Assembly (NCBI GenBank): GCA_030632885.1
Contig: DAOVTW010000002.1
Coordinates: 48,900 to 112,899 of the forward strand
Direction of reading: 5' to 3'
DNA length: 64,000 nucleotides
DNA from: JAIOSM01 sp023143455
GTDB lineage: Bacteria; Desulfobacterota; Desulfobacteria; Desulfobacterales; Desulfobacteraceae
Shown: one piece after another, positions 34,600 through 42,937 of the stretch
Numbering within the stretch: the first letter of the stretch is position 1
Layout of the letters: every line of letters begins with the position of its first letter
The notes under the pieces: generated by a model
The model's input: only the letters and a program-made list of their open reading frames with translations
The model's database searches: none
Told to the model about the DNA's origin: nothing
Translations under genes and position numbers: made by a program

Positions 34600-35745
34600 T
34601 TACTTTGCCTCGATTGGCAGATACATTTTAAAAGATGTATTTCCAGGTTTACTAGCTACATTTACTCTGCCATTATGATGCTCGATTATACCATAAACTG
34701 TTGAAAGTCCGAGTCCAACACCATAACCTTCTTCCTTGGTAGTAAAAAAGGGCTCGAAAATATGAGCAATATCTTTGTCCTTAATACCACACCCTGTGTC
34801 CTGAACTATAATTAACACATGATTATCCTTTGAATCATAAACACAGGATAAATTCAGAGTACCTCCATTCGGCATTGCATCTATTGAATTAAAAATAAGA
34901 TTAATCAAGCACTGCTGGAGCTGATTTGAATCACCTCTAACTGCAGGTATATCGGGCTCTATCTTGGAGATCAAGTCAATATTGCAAAGTTCAAGTTTGT
35001 GCTGGCTGAGCAGGATGCATTTTTTGAAAAGATCAGAAATATCCAGCTGCTCAAAGCTGGGCTCTGATTTTCTTGAAAAGGTCAAAAGATTGGAAACAAT
35101 GTCAGAACATCTCTGGGTTTCTTTTTCTACAAGATCAAGATACTGCCCGAACTTTTGAATGGATTCTTCTTTTAATTGCCCACGCCCTATAATCTTGATC
35201 ATAAGCTTTATATAATTCAGTATTCCAAAAAGGGGATTATTGATTTCATGGACAACACTTGCAGAAAGCCTTCCTAGAGACATCATTTTATCCTGGTGCA
35301 GAATACTTGCCTGATTTTTAATCTCCCTTTCAAGGAATCTTGTATAATCCTGTAGCTTTTTTCTTGAAGTATATCTTTGTTGAGCCCTCTTTATGGAAAC
35401 CATCAGGACATCTTCATCAATAGGTTTGGTCACAAAATCAGAGGCACCTAATTGTAGAGCCTTGACTGCAAGCTCCATCTCGCCAAATGCTGTAACAACA
35501 ATAACTTCTATATCCGGATAATCCTTTTTCACTGCCTCAAGCACCTGAATTCCATCCATTCCGGGCATACGAATATCAGTAATAATAATCTGGGGCTGAA
35601 TATCATCACAAAGTTTTATGCCTGAGTCACCATCACTTGCAGTTGTTACAGAATATCCTGCATCTTCAAGAACAATTGATAAAACTTCTCTTATATCTTC
35701 TTCATCATCAATTAAAATAATTTCCCACTGTTTAAAATGATCCAT
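34600..35745 (-). CDS. REC-HisKA-HATPase hybrid regulator
   Basis: About 381 aa from ATG 35745 (GGAG upstream; an upstream TTG is possible). N-terminal receiver with DDEED, TDIRMPGMDG and KPI; HisKA with phospho-His in SASVVHEINNPLFGIL; HATPase with QDTGCGIKDKD and GVGLGLSTVYG. It has no membrane helices. Together with the following sigma-54 regulator it forms a two-gene cytoplasmic signalling cassette (6-bp gap). It shares architecture with the protein at 18846-19988 at the other end of the Hdr block. Confidence 0.87.
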   Translation of the reverse strand: MDHFKQWEIILIDDEEDIREVLSIVLEDAGYSVTTASDGDSGIKLCDDIQPQIIITDIRMPGMDGIQVLEAVKKDYPDIEVIVVTAFGEMELAVKALQLGASDFVTKPIDEDVLMVSIKRAQQRYTSRKKLQDYTRFLEREIKNQASILHQDKMMSLGRLSASVVHEINNPLFGILNYIKLMIKIIGRGQLKEESIQKFGQYLDLVEKETQRCSDIVSNLLTFSRKSEPSFEQLDISDLFKKCILLSQHKLELCNIDLISKIEPDIPAVRGDSNQLQQCLINLIFNSIDAMPNGGTLNLSCVYDSKDNHVLIIVQDTGCGIKDKDIAHIFEPFFTTKEEGYGVGLGLSTVYGIIEHHNGRVNVASKPGNTSFKMYLPIEAK

Positions 35746-36417
35746 GGCATTTGGCTCCAATCAGGTTCACTGCTTCATGGCTTTCCGCGTTTATGGAGTT
35801 TCCCTTTAAGAATCTCTCTTTGCAGGATACCCCTTTTCTCAGGATATCATTAATCATCCAGCGATGATAAATAATTAACATTTTTTAATAACAAAGTAAA
35901 ACCTATGTCCATATACAGAAAATATTAAAATGAATCCTTGGTGATTATGGAAAATAACATTTTGACTTTGGATATCTTCTCGTCTTTTTAATTTAGGAAT
36001 CTTCCAATTGCTATATGTGTTTGTCCGAATCTGAATATTTGTAAGAAGAAGAATCCATATGTAGATATCACTACTCAGTCCGGGAGGTTGCAGATTATGG
36101 GTCACAGATTGATCTATTCTTAACAGGTTCTAAGCTACATTACGCTGAAGGGAAAAAACTCGCTTCGCTCAAACAGTTTTCCCTTTTAACCGCTCCATTG
36201 CACTAAGAACCAGTAAAGAACAGCAACCAATGATGCCCCACAATCTGCAACCTCCCTCCTAGGCAAAGCCATCCAAAAGCAACGCAAAAAAAGCCACCGA
36301 GAACGTTGCGATCAGTTGCAGCCAGGGCTTCCACTGGTCGTTTAAGTAACTGATAATTCCAAGACAGGAACTATTTTTCAAACGAGCCCGGTCCTGGATG
36401 TCAACTGTATTGCTGGG
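35746..36417. other. Intergenic region: regulatory cassette to cassette-like gene
   Basis: About 670 bp without a convincing gene. A leftward small frame at 35875-36105 has no start signal or family resemblance. The region holds the second composite repeat (36067-36305) and an attC-like site (36303-36423). The promoter for the leftward REC-kinase gene must be in 35750-36060, but no clear match was found. Confidence 0.5.
36067..36305. repeat. Composite dispersed repeat, copy 2 (order A-B)
   Basis: Block A (36086-36195) and block B (36248-36305) are near-identical to those at 16167-16378 but in swapped order. The unit is bounded by the inverted sequences GGGAGGTTGCAGATT (36083) and AATCTGCAACCTCCC (36242-36256). 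Block A ends with a hairpin containing ACTCGCTTCGCTCAAACAG. The permutation suggests that both copies were sampled from a tandem array or that the unit circularises. Confidence 0.75.
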
Positions 36418-36423
36418 TTAGCC
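36303..36423 (-). repeat. attC-like recombination site after the cassette gene
   Basis: Read leftward from the stop of the neighbouring gene, GCTAACCC starts the site and GCAACGTTC ends it. In between are imperfect inverted arms CAGTTGACATCCAGG and CCTGGCTGCAACTG. Simple-site sequences at both ends plus palindromic arms are the structure of integron attC sites. The position, directly 3' of a gene with its own ribosome site, is also as expected. No integrase is nearby. Confidence 0.5.
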
Positions 36424-36978
36424 ATTGAAGATTAATTCCTTTAATCGCGAAATATCTTGTTGCGCCTTTTTAATTACAGGTAAAAATGTGTTTGGTTCAA
36501 AAGCATAAATACCATTCCACGGATTACCTTCTGTATCTAAAGGATAACGGTTTTGTTGATCGGGTGGAGTAGCTTTTTTATGTTCTGCAATAAATGTCTT
36601 CAATTCATCGACGACACGTGGGTCAGGTTCAACCAGTTCAACCTCTTCTGTGCCAAATGGAATTTCAAATTCAAATATTTTTCCAGGGTAGAGGTTTGCA
36701 TATCTTTTACCAAGCGTTTCCACATCATGTCCTGCTTTTCCACCGAACTTTTCATCTGGTGGTTTTCCAAGTATTGCAGATTTTAAAAAAAGCTCAATTC
36801 CATGAAATGTAAGAGACAATACTACAGCACCCCTAGAATATGTCGATTCAGAGGGGGATGAAGCCAAAATAGAGCAGAGATTCGCAGCAGAATATAAGTG
36901 CGCCTCAGAAAAAGAAAAAAATTGCAGCGAAGCGCTAAGTGACCCAATTTCTGAGAAATGAACCATTCTATATTCCAT
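36418..36978 (-). CDS. Hypothetical HEPN-like protein in a probable gene cassette
   Basis: 186 aa from ATG 36978, chosen for GGAGG five bases upstream; the frame is open further up but only with a TTG. A helical segment (AVVLSLTFHGIELFLKSAILG, then GHDVETLGKRYANLYP) resembles the HEPN/AbiV type of helical domain, but I cannot confirm it. Flanking sequences are AT-poor and unlike neighbouring genes. An attC-like site follows the stop, so it may be a captured cassette. Function unknown. Confidence 0.55.
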   Translation of the reverse strand: MEYRMVHFSEIGSLSASLQFFSFSEAHLYSAANLCSILASSPSESTYSRGAVVLSLTFHGIELFLKSAILGKPPDEKFGGKAGHDVETLGKRYANLYPGKIFEFEIPFGTEEVELVEPDPRVVDELKTFIAEHKKATPPDQQNRYPLDTEGNPWNGIYAFEPNTFLPVIKKAQQDISRLKELIFNG

Positions 36979-37543
36979 ATATTCCTCCGGATGGCTAATA
37001 TTTAGCTCACTGGCTTGTCCAGTGTAGTGGCTTGTTGACAAGTCGAGGGAGTGTGGTGGATATAATCGGCTAATTGTACACCACGCCCCCGTTGCCTTGT
37101 GTAACGACCCTTGATCCGCAGGCAGATGGACGGCAGCGCAGCGCCCGATCGTAAAGTAATTACATAGTTTCTATATATCATTCAACTCTACATGATATAT
37201 GTTCATGGTTATTAGTAAACTTACTTGATAATTATTTATCACTCAAGGATATGGTTGTAAGCAGAAGGTAAATAAAATTTTTTTAGTTTGAAGGTACAAC
37301 TGCCAGTGCAGGCCTGTTTGCCTTGCAACGACCGGATTGCCTGGGATTTTTGTAAAAGTTTAACCTGAAGGTCACGCGCAAAAGACCTGGAATGCTAAAA
37401 CCACGGACTGTTTGAGGACATACCTGCCCGCAGTTTCCGTGGTTTAATGGAAGGTCTTTTGAACTTTAAAAAATCCATCAGGCGCAAGGGCGTGCAAGGT
37501 AAGCAGGCCGGAACGGGTATTTATGGATATTGATTGAGTTTTT
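36979..37543. other. Intergenic region with GC-rich block and large palindrome
   Basis: Between 37060 and 37150 is a GC-rich stretch (TGTAACGACCC, GATCCGCAGGCAGATGGACG) unlike the AT-rich surroundings; it could be the remains of another attC-like site. The rest is AT-rich up to the large palindrome at 37309-37509. No gene is seen. Confidence 0.45.
37309..37509. repeat. Large imperfect palindrome with CTGTTTGAGG core
   Basis: Outer arms CAGGCCTGTTTGCCTTGCA and TGCAAGGTAAGCAGGCC enclose nested arms (AAAGACCT with AGGTCTTTT; AAACCACGGA with TCCGTGGTTT). The tip has CTGTTTGAGG...CCCGCAGTT. The same tip motif recurs, inverted, in the palindrome at 49028-49199 and, reduced, in block A of the composite repeats. 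The RNA would form a stem of nearly 200 nt. The element is probably a miniature mobile element or retron/REP-like repeat, but the class is unknown. Confidence 0.65.
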
Positions 37544-37972
37544 TCAGGTACCTGTAATGGTTATTTCTATTTCACGTTTTCGGGGCTTATTATCATGATT
37601 GATTACAACCACCTGTTGCCATGTTCCAAGTTTCAGTCTTGAGGACCTTACTGGGATAGTCAGAGAAGGACCAAGAATAGCTGCCTGTACATGACTGTGG
37701 CCATTTCCATCATGCCATGCTTTTTCATGCTCATACTCTATTCCCTGGGGTGCAATTTCATCAAGAGTCCTTTTCAAGTCTTCCACAACACCTGGTTCAT
37801 ATTCAATAGTTGTGACAGAGCCAGTTGATCCAACAACAAAGATATTTACCATACCGTTTTCAATGGTTGACTCGATAACCACCTGATTAATTTGAGTGGT
37901 GATATTTTTAACATCACACCCGGTTGCAAGGCTTACCTGGATAGTATCTGTTTTTACTTTAAGCTCAGCCAT
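37544..37972 (-). CDS. YjbQ-family protein
   Basis: 142 aa from the ATG at 37972, with AAGGGG upstream. The YjbQ/UPF0047 signature is present: VVGSTGSVTTIEYEPG, HDGNGHSHVQAAILGPS and LGTWQQVVVINHD. The histidines of the HxxxH cluster and the C-terminal GTWQ motif are conserved. YjbQ proteins show weak thiamine-phosphate synthase activity in vitro; the physiological role is unclear. Isolated gene. Confidence 0.85.
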   Translation of the reverse strand: MAELKVKTDTIQVSLATGCDVKNITTQINQVVIESTIENGMVNIFVVGSTGSVTTIEYEPGVVEDLKRTLDEIAPQGIEYEHEKAWHDGNGHSHVQAAILGPSLTIPVRSSRLKLGTWQQVVVINHDNKPRKREIEITITGT

Positions 37973-38105
37973 AATTTTCCCCTTGTTTCTTTTGTATGGT
38001 TTCAATTATAGATATTTTATTGTATTAATATTGCAAGTTTAAGGGATATTAATCAATTGTTTTTTATATTACTAAAAAGCTATAAATTAATAATAAGGAG
38101 GAGAA

Positions 38106-38462
38106 ATGAGAAAGTTTGTATTTGTTCTAACACGCGGGCTTGAAGATCCAACCCGAGTTACAAGGGCTTTTCAACTTGCAAAGGCAGCCAAAGAAAACAA
38201 TTACGAGGTTAGCCTTTTTCTTACTGATGATGCAGTCATGACTGTTAAACATAATATGATTGATAATGTAGTTGCACCAACTGGTGATGAAGCAGGCGCC
38301 CATTACCAGTTTCTACTTAAAAACAAGGTGCCTATTTTTGTCTGAATTCCCTGTGCTGAAGCTCGCCATGTTGGCGAGGCAGATGTTGATGAATCAATTG
38401 TGTTTGCAGGCGCATCAAAGCTTTTTGAAATATCGGAAAATGCTACGGTTTTTACATTCTGA
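38106..38462 (+). CDS. DsrE/DsrF-family selenoprotein (UGA at codon 80)
   Basis: 118 aa if TGA at 38343-38345 is read as selenocysteine; terminated there it would be only 79 aa. The N-terminus (MRKFVFVLTRGLEDPTRVTRAFQLAKAA-type) is DsrE-like. Relatives have a VxxVCxPCA segment where this protein has PIFV-U-IPCAEARHV, so Sec replaces the first Cys of a CxxC-like redox/sulfur-relay motif. The frame continues with sensible DsrE sequence (FAGASKLFEISENATVFTF) to a TGA stop. A hairpin follows the UGA. DsrE-like selenoproteins have been reported in deltaproteobacteria. AGGAGG lies 7 bases before the ATG; ssb follows after about 120 bp. Confidence 0.85.
38343..38378 (+). promoter_or_regulatory. Probable bacterial SECIS element of the DsrE-like gene
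   Basis: Sixteen bases after the UGA, CTCGCC-ATGTT-GGCGAG forms a 6-bp stem; an extra A-U pair would leave a UGU loop with G in second place. Distance and stem length match the bacterial SECIS pattern and exactly equal the layout at 24097-24062. Confidence 0.7.
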
Positions 38463-38584
38463 TTATAAGTGTGTTTAAGAGCCATGTTGTGTTATATGTT
38501 TGACACTGATTCCATATTCAGGTAATACTTTTGATTTAGTATCAAACTTAAAATTTTAAAACATTAAAAGTATAGGAGTTTTAA

Positions 38585-39058
38585 ATGGCTGGTATAAATA
38601 AAGCTATCGTTGTTGGGCGACTGGGAAGAGACCCTGAAATCAGGTATTCTCAGCAGGGAACCGCAGTGGTGAATTTCAGCGTTGCTACAAGCGAAGAATG
38701 GTATGATAAGGCCTCCGGTGAAAAAAAAGAAAGAACCCAGTGGCATAGAATTGTTGTTTTTGGAAAACTTGGTGAAAATTGTGAAAAATTTCTTTCTAAA
38801 GGCAGGCAAGTGTATATCGAAGGAAGAATTCAAACAAGTGATTATGAAAAAGATGGCCAAAAACATTATGTTACTGACATTGTAGCTAATACAGTTCAGT
38901 TTTTAGGAGATAAAGGGGGTTCTGGTTCTTCAGGCGGTGCAACTTCTTCTGGAGGAAGTCAGGGTTATTCAGGACCATCCGATCCTGGTCAGGCAGGGAA
39001 TATGCAAGGCAATGACCCTAGCCCAGGACCAGAACCTGAAGATGATATTCCATTCTAA
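38585..39058 (+). CDS. ssb: Single-stranded DNA-binding protein
   Basis: 157 aa. OB fold over ~1-110 (MAGINKAIVVGRLGRDPEIRY, TEWHRIVVFGKL-like region, YIEGRIQTSDYEKDGQKHY), a Gly/Ser-rich linker, and the conserved acidic tip DDIPF that docks partner proteins. It binds ssDNA as a tetramer in replication and repair. Its stop is 4 bp from the convergent nuclease gene. Confidence 0.94.
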   Translation: MAGINKAIVVGRLGRDPEIRYSQQGTAVVNFSVATSEEWYDKASGEKKERTQWHRIVVFGKLGENCEKFLSKGRQVYIEGRIQTSDYEKDGQKHYVTDIVANTVQFLGDKGGSGSSGGATSSGGSQGYSGPSDPGQAGNMQGNDPSPGPEPEDDIPF

Positions 39059-39062
39059 ATTA

Positions 39063-39695
39063 TCACCTGGGATGCTCTTTTCTCCATTGTTTCGGACTTT
39101 TATATTCTTTAGAGTTTAAAGACCAGATTCCTATTTGCCTTTTCTTTGCATAGGATTGGGCATCATAATAGTGGTTAATATTAATATCTTTTGCCGGTTT
39201 GCCTTTATATACTTCAGCCAGACCGGCTTTTAATATTTCAAGGTTAATATTTATATTGTTTATAAAAACCTCTGCAAGCTGCCTGTTATATCTACCCATA
39301 CCATAGCTTTTCAAAACCACCTTTTGTCCTGCTATATTTTTCTCAAGAAATTCTTTAGCTTCTGAGCTGAAGGGCTGACCTGAATACGAACTTTTGCCTG
39401 TTTCCGGTGTATCAATTCCCACAAGCCTTACCATAAATATCAGGTTGTAGCCTTTAACTTTAATGGAATCTCCATCATAAACCTTGAGAACTTCAAAATT
39501 ACCGGTTTCGTTAATTTCTTTTGGGAAAAACGAAGTTAATTGTTCTTTTTCTTTAATTACTTTTATGTTTGATTCAGGTGTAGAGACATTTGAAAAGTGT
39601 TTTACGCCATCTTTGTCTATCCAATAGTAAATATCTGCAAAAGCATGGGAGCAAAAGAAAAGAATAACAAGTATTAAAGAGAATCGTCTATACAT
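39063..39695 (-). CDS. Secreted thermonuclease-like protein with DUF4124
   Basis: 210 aa: signal peptide (~1-20), a DUF4124 stretch (IYYWIDKDGVKHFSNVSTP), then a staphylococcal-nuclease domain (KVYDGDSIKVKG, VRLVGIDTPETG, GRYNRQLAEVF, AGLAEVYKG). The catalytic Arg-Asp-Glu positions are present. It should be a periplasmic or secreted Ca-dependent nuclease. It starts 1 bp after the prmA stop, so it is in the same operon. Confidence 0.85.
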   Translation of the reverse strand: MYRRFSLILVILFFCSHAFADIYYWIDKDGVKHFSNVSTPESNIKVIKEKEQLTSFFPKEINETGNFEVLKVYDGDSIKVKGYNLIFMVRLVGIDTPETGKSSYSGQPFSSEAKEFLEKNIAGQKVVLKSYGMGRYNRQLAEVFINNININLEILKAGLAEVYKGKPAKDININHYYDAQSYAKKRQIGIWSLNSKEYKSPKQWRKEHPR

Positions 39696-39696
39696 A

Positions 39697-40542
39697 TTAA
39701 ATTTCCTCTTTAAAATTTTCTATTTGCATTGCAATACATGACCATTTTTTTTCGTCTTTTTCAAATAAAAGGTTAAAGCCACAGTTGGTATATAAGGTTA
39801 TTAAATCATCTTTTTCATAAGTTCTGATGCCCGACATTATCAAAACAGTATTTTTTTTAGATAGCAAAGTAATTTTTTTTGCAAGGTTTTTTAAAGTTGG
39901 ATATCTTAAGTTTGCAAGAATAAGTGAAAATTCTCCTTTTAAAGTATCAATATCAGTATCTGAAACTATAATCTTGTTTTCAAAATCATTGAGTATAACA
40001 TTTTTTTTTGCTTCAACAAGGGAGTTTGGATCAATATCAAGGGCAAGGCAGTTTGACACACACGTTTTACATGCTGCAATGGCAAGAACCCCTGAACCGG
40101 TTCCAATATCCAGCCCCGTAAGAGTATTGTTTGAAAATATGGGCTTTAACTGGTTCATTTCACTAAGGGTAATTACATGGTCTAATGCCTTAAGAGAAAG
40201 CCTGGTTGTAGGATGCCTTCCTGAGCCAAAGGAAATTCCCGGATCGATAATGATATTTATATCTTTTCTGTTAGTTGTTCCTTTTATTCCGAAAGGTGTC
40301 AGAACGAAACGCTCTGTTATTTTTACAGGTTTGTTAAAGGATAGTTCTATATATGTGGAGCCGAAAAAGTAAGTATAAGCAAGCTCGTTTTGGGAAGTCA
40401 GCTCTTTAATTGTCTTTTTAGCACTGGTTGATGCAATTCTTGTTTTTCTGACTATTTTTTTAATAAGGTTTAATGGAGTGAGTTTTGATTCAGAATTTTC
40501 AAGAATTTCCAGAATTATTTTTTTTTCATAGGTCTTCTTCAT
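39697..40542 (-). CDS. prmA: Ribosomal protein L11 methyltransferase (PrmA)
   Basis: 281 aa. The C-terminal methyltransferase has SAM loop DIGTGSGVLAIAACK and LANLRYPTL (NxxxP-type). The FGSGRHPTTRLSLKALD region is the PrmA/HemK-type signature (GTGxHxTT). The N-terminal ~90 residues are the substrate-binding domain. It trimethylates L11. It overlaps the upstream hypothetical gene by 17 bp. Confidence 0.87.
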   Translation of the reverse strand: MKKTYEKKIILEILENSESKLTPLNLIKKIVRKTRIASTSAKKTIKELTSQNELAYTYFFGSTYIELSFNKPVKITERFVLTPFGIKGTTNRKDINIIIDPGISFGSGRHPTTRLSLKALDHVITLSEMNQLKPIFSNNTLTGLDIGTGSGVLAIAACKTCVSNCLALDIDPNSLVEAKKNVILNDFENKIIVSDTDIDTLKGEFSLILANLRYPTLKNLAKKITLLSKKNTVLIMSGIRTYEKDDLITLYTNCGFNLLFEKDEKKWSCIAMQIENFKEEI

Positions 40543-40882
40543 GGCCTTCTTTTATTAAAAGAGCTTTATACCAGATTGAAAATTCAAACATTCCTCTTGT
40601 TTTTTCATCTTCATTAATAATGCCAAAGCACAGGTCTAGAGCTCCCTGGGCAAATTCATTGGAAAAATCATCATGGCTGGTCTGCTGTAAGAATTCTCTT
40701 ATAAGCACTTGTGACGTACGTTTGGTTTTGTCTTTTCTTATATCTATAGGATCTTTGGGCTCTGCAAAAGGGTTCCACGCTTCATAACCTCTTTTTAAGA
40801 TCTGCTTTTGCCCGCGTTTGCCCATGGCATCAAATATCGTTTTCTTCTTTTGTTCTATTTCTTCTTTTGTAAAGTTTTCCAT
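40526..40882 (-). CDS. Small hypothetical protein
   Basis: About 118 aa from ATG 40882 (an ATG ten codons earlier is also open and would overlap ykgJ). Sequence such as KKKTIFDAMGKRGQKQILKRGYEAWNPF is positively charged and helical. A second part (TSHDDFSNEFAQGALDLCFGI) is also helical. Conserved in deltaproteobacterial neighbourhoods of ykgJ, I believe, but no domain name can be given. It starts just after the ykgJ stop (overlapping by a base or so). Confidence 0.65.
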   Translation of the reverse strand: MENFTKEEIEQKKKTIFDAMGKRGQKQILKRGYEAWNPFAEPKDPIDIRKDKTKRTSQVLIREFLQQTSHDDFSNEFAQGALDLCFGIINEDEKTRGMFEFSIWYKALLIKEGHEEDL

Positions 40883-40883
40883 T

Positions 40884-41534
40884 TTATTTATCAACTCCAA
40901 GATACTCTTCATTAAAATTGGTAATTAAAGCCATTGATATAGGTATAAGCATGTCATGCATTTTAATATTTTTTGATTTTATGGCTTTTATCATTTCTGC
41001 AGAAATAAGCTGAAGTTGAGAATATATTTTATCTGTATTAACAGTAGGGTATTTCCCACCTTCTTTAAAATTGGTTCTGCCGCAGATATGGCTCATGCCG
41101 GCACTGGATGTAGGAATGCCGTATAGTCGGCATGTTATTGGTCTGGAGTCATACAGGATACAAAGATCATTGCTGCCTAAAAGAGGGCATCTGACCCGCT
41201 CGATGCCCATTTTCGCAAGGAGTTCAACTTCGTTTTTTCCTTGTTTTAATTCTTTTTGGATATTTCTTTTAAGTTTAGCCAGGACACGATCTGTTTTTGA
41301 TGCTTTGTCAATAAGTTCCTGTTTTTCCGAGCCAGAAAACTTTTCTTTGAATTTATGATTTATATATAAGGCTTCTATGATTGTAACATCAAAGATTGCA
41401 TAGCAACAATCACTGCATTTTTCTTTACAAAAAACTTCTTTTGGGTATTCTTTTTTTACACGCTCGAAGATTTTGTCGATCATTGTAACTATTGCTTCAT
41501 ATTTTACAAAATGTTCCCTTAGATCCAGAGCCAT
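40884..41534 (-). CDS. YkgJ-family cysteine-cluster protein
   Basis: 216 aa. The YkgJ/UPF0153 pattern shows as CKEKCSDCCYAIFDVTIIEA near residue 38, and RCPLLGSNDLCILYDSRPITCRLYGIPTSS near residue 115. The cysteines probably bind Zn or an iron-sulfur cluster. The role is unknown in bacteria. It lies between mnmE and the hypothetical gene, with 11 bp to mnmE. Confidence 0.8.
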   Translation of the reverse strand: MALDLREHFVKYEAIVTMIDKIFERVKKEYPKEVFCKEKCSDCCYAIFDVTIIEALYINHKFKEKFSGSEKQELIDKASKTDRVLAKLKRNIQKELKQGKNEVELLAKMGIERVRCPLLGSNDLCILYDSRPITCRLYGIPTSSAGMSHICGRTNFKEGGKYPTVNTDKIYSQLQLISAEMIKAIKSKNIKMHDMLIPISMALITNFNEEYLGVDK

Positions 41535-41545
41535 TGTTTATTCCT

Positions 41546-42937
41546 TTATTTTCCTATGCAAAAGTTGCTGAAAATATGATCAAGAATATCTATTTCAGTA
41601 GTTTCACCTGTGATTTTCCCTAGAGCATTAAGGCTGTTTCTAATATCAAAGGCAAGGGTTTCTTCGTTATGTTCATTGAGCATGCTTTTTTCAGCTGATT
41701 CAAGGTTGAATACAGCTTCTTTTAAGGTCTCCTTGTGTCTTATGTTTGGGATGATGCTATTTGTGTTTACATCCAAATCCGTAATAGTCATATTTATAAC
41801 CATGTTTTTAAGGTCATCAATGCCCAGGTTTTCAAGAGCTGATATCCCTATTTTTGGAATATTTTGAAATGGTTCAGGCATCTCTGGTAAGATCAGCACG
41901 TCTTTATCTTTCACAAGATCGATTTTATTAACAACAAAAAGAACTTTTTTATCTTTTGGAATCACTTGGTTAAGTTCTTTTTTAGAGATACTTTGACCAA
42001 CTTCTTTCATATACAATAACAGGTCAGCATTAAGAATGTGTTCCTTAGCCTTTTCCATACCAATGATTTCAACAAGGTCATTAGTGGAATGAATGCCGGC
42101 AGTGTCAGAAATAGTAAAGCTTATACCATTTATATTGAGGTTTTCCTGAATCGGATCACGGGTTGTGCCCGGGATAGATGTAATTATGGATTTTTCTTCT
42201 TCAAGAAGGCAATTCATGAGGCTTGATTTCCCAACATTTGGGGCACCACAAATAGCAAGCTTAATACCTTCTCTTATAAAACATGCATCATCATATAGTT
42301 GAATATACCTTTTGCAGTCAGAAAGAACTTTTTTTACAACTAAAATTCCTTGTTTGTTTGAAAAAGGATTGTCAGTATCATCCGGGAAATCTATTGCAGC
42401 CTCAAGCAGACTTAAAAGGTTTACAAGTTCTGCTTTTAACCGTTCAATATTCTTTCTTAAGACACCATTGCTCTGAGAAGCCGCGGCTTTTAGGGATTTA
42501 ACAGATTTTGCATTTATAATATCTATTACAGCTTCAGCCTGGGTTAAATCAATCCTTTTGTTTAAAAAAGCTCGTTTTGTAAATTCTCCAGGTTCAGCAA
42601 GTCTTGCTCCTTTTGAGAGTACCTGATCAAGAATGGAGCGCATTACAATACTTCCCGAATGAGCCTGTATTTCTATAACATCCTCTGTTGTATATGAAGA
42701 TGGTGCTAACATAGGTATTACAAGGACTTCATCGATGATTTGTTTTGTTACAGAATCAAAGATATATCCATGATATACTTTGTGAGATTGTAAAGAAATG
42801 CAATCTTCAACTCCTGTTTTTGTTCTGCCAAACAGTTTTGATATGATATCAAGAGAGTTGCGGCCTGATATTCTAATTACACCAATACCACCATTGCCAG
42901 GAGGAGTTGATATCGCAGCTATTGTATCATTTGTCAT
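41546..42937 (-). CDS. mnmE: tRNA modification GTPase MnmE
   Basis: 463 aa: N-terminal tetrahydrofolate-binding domain, helical domain, then inserted G domain with GAPNVGKSSLMNCL (G1), DTAGI (G3) and NKIDL (G4). The C-terminus ends FSNFCIGK, the catalytic C(I/L/V)GK of MnmE. With MnmG it installs the carboxymethylaminomethyl group at wobble U34. Its start overlaps the jag stop by four bases (ATGA). Confidence 0.94.
   Translation of the reverse strand: MTNDTIAAISTPPGNGGIGVIRISGRNSLDIISKLFGRTKTGVEDCISLQSHKVYHGYIFDSVTKQIIDEVLVIPMLAPSSYTTEDVIEIQAHSGSIVMRSILDQVLSKGARLAEPGEFTKRAFLNKRIDLTQAEAVIDIINAKSVKSLKAAASQSNGVLRKNIERLKAELVNLLSLLEAAIDFPDDTDNPFSNKQGILVVKKVLSDCKRYIQLYDDACFIREGIKLAICGAPNVGKSSLMNCLLEEEKSIITSIPGTTRDPIQENLNINGISFTISDTAGIHSTNDLVEIIGMEKAKEHILNADLLLYMKEVGQSISKKELNQVIPKDKKVLFVVNKIDLVKDKDVLILPEMPEPFQNIPKIGISALENLGIDDLKNMVINMTITDLDVNTNSIIPNIRHKETLKEAVFNLESAEKSMLNEHNEETLAFDIRNSLNALGKITGETTEIDILDHIFSNFCIGK

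Noticed and set aside
36979..37200. A second complete attC near 37060-37150
   Set aside because: GTTACAC-type end and GC-rich arm exist, but no matching second end could be placed.
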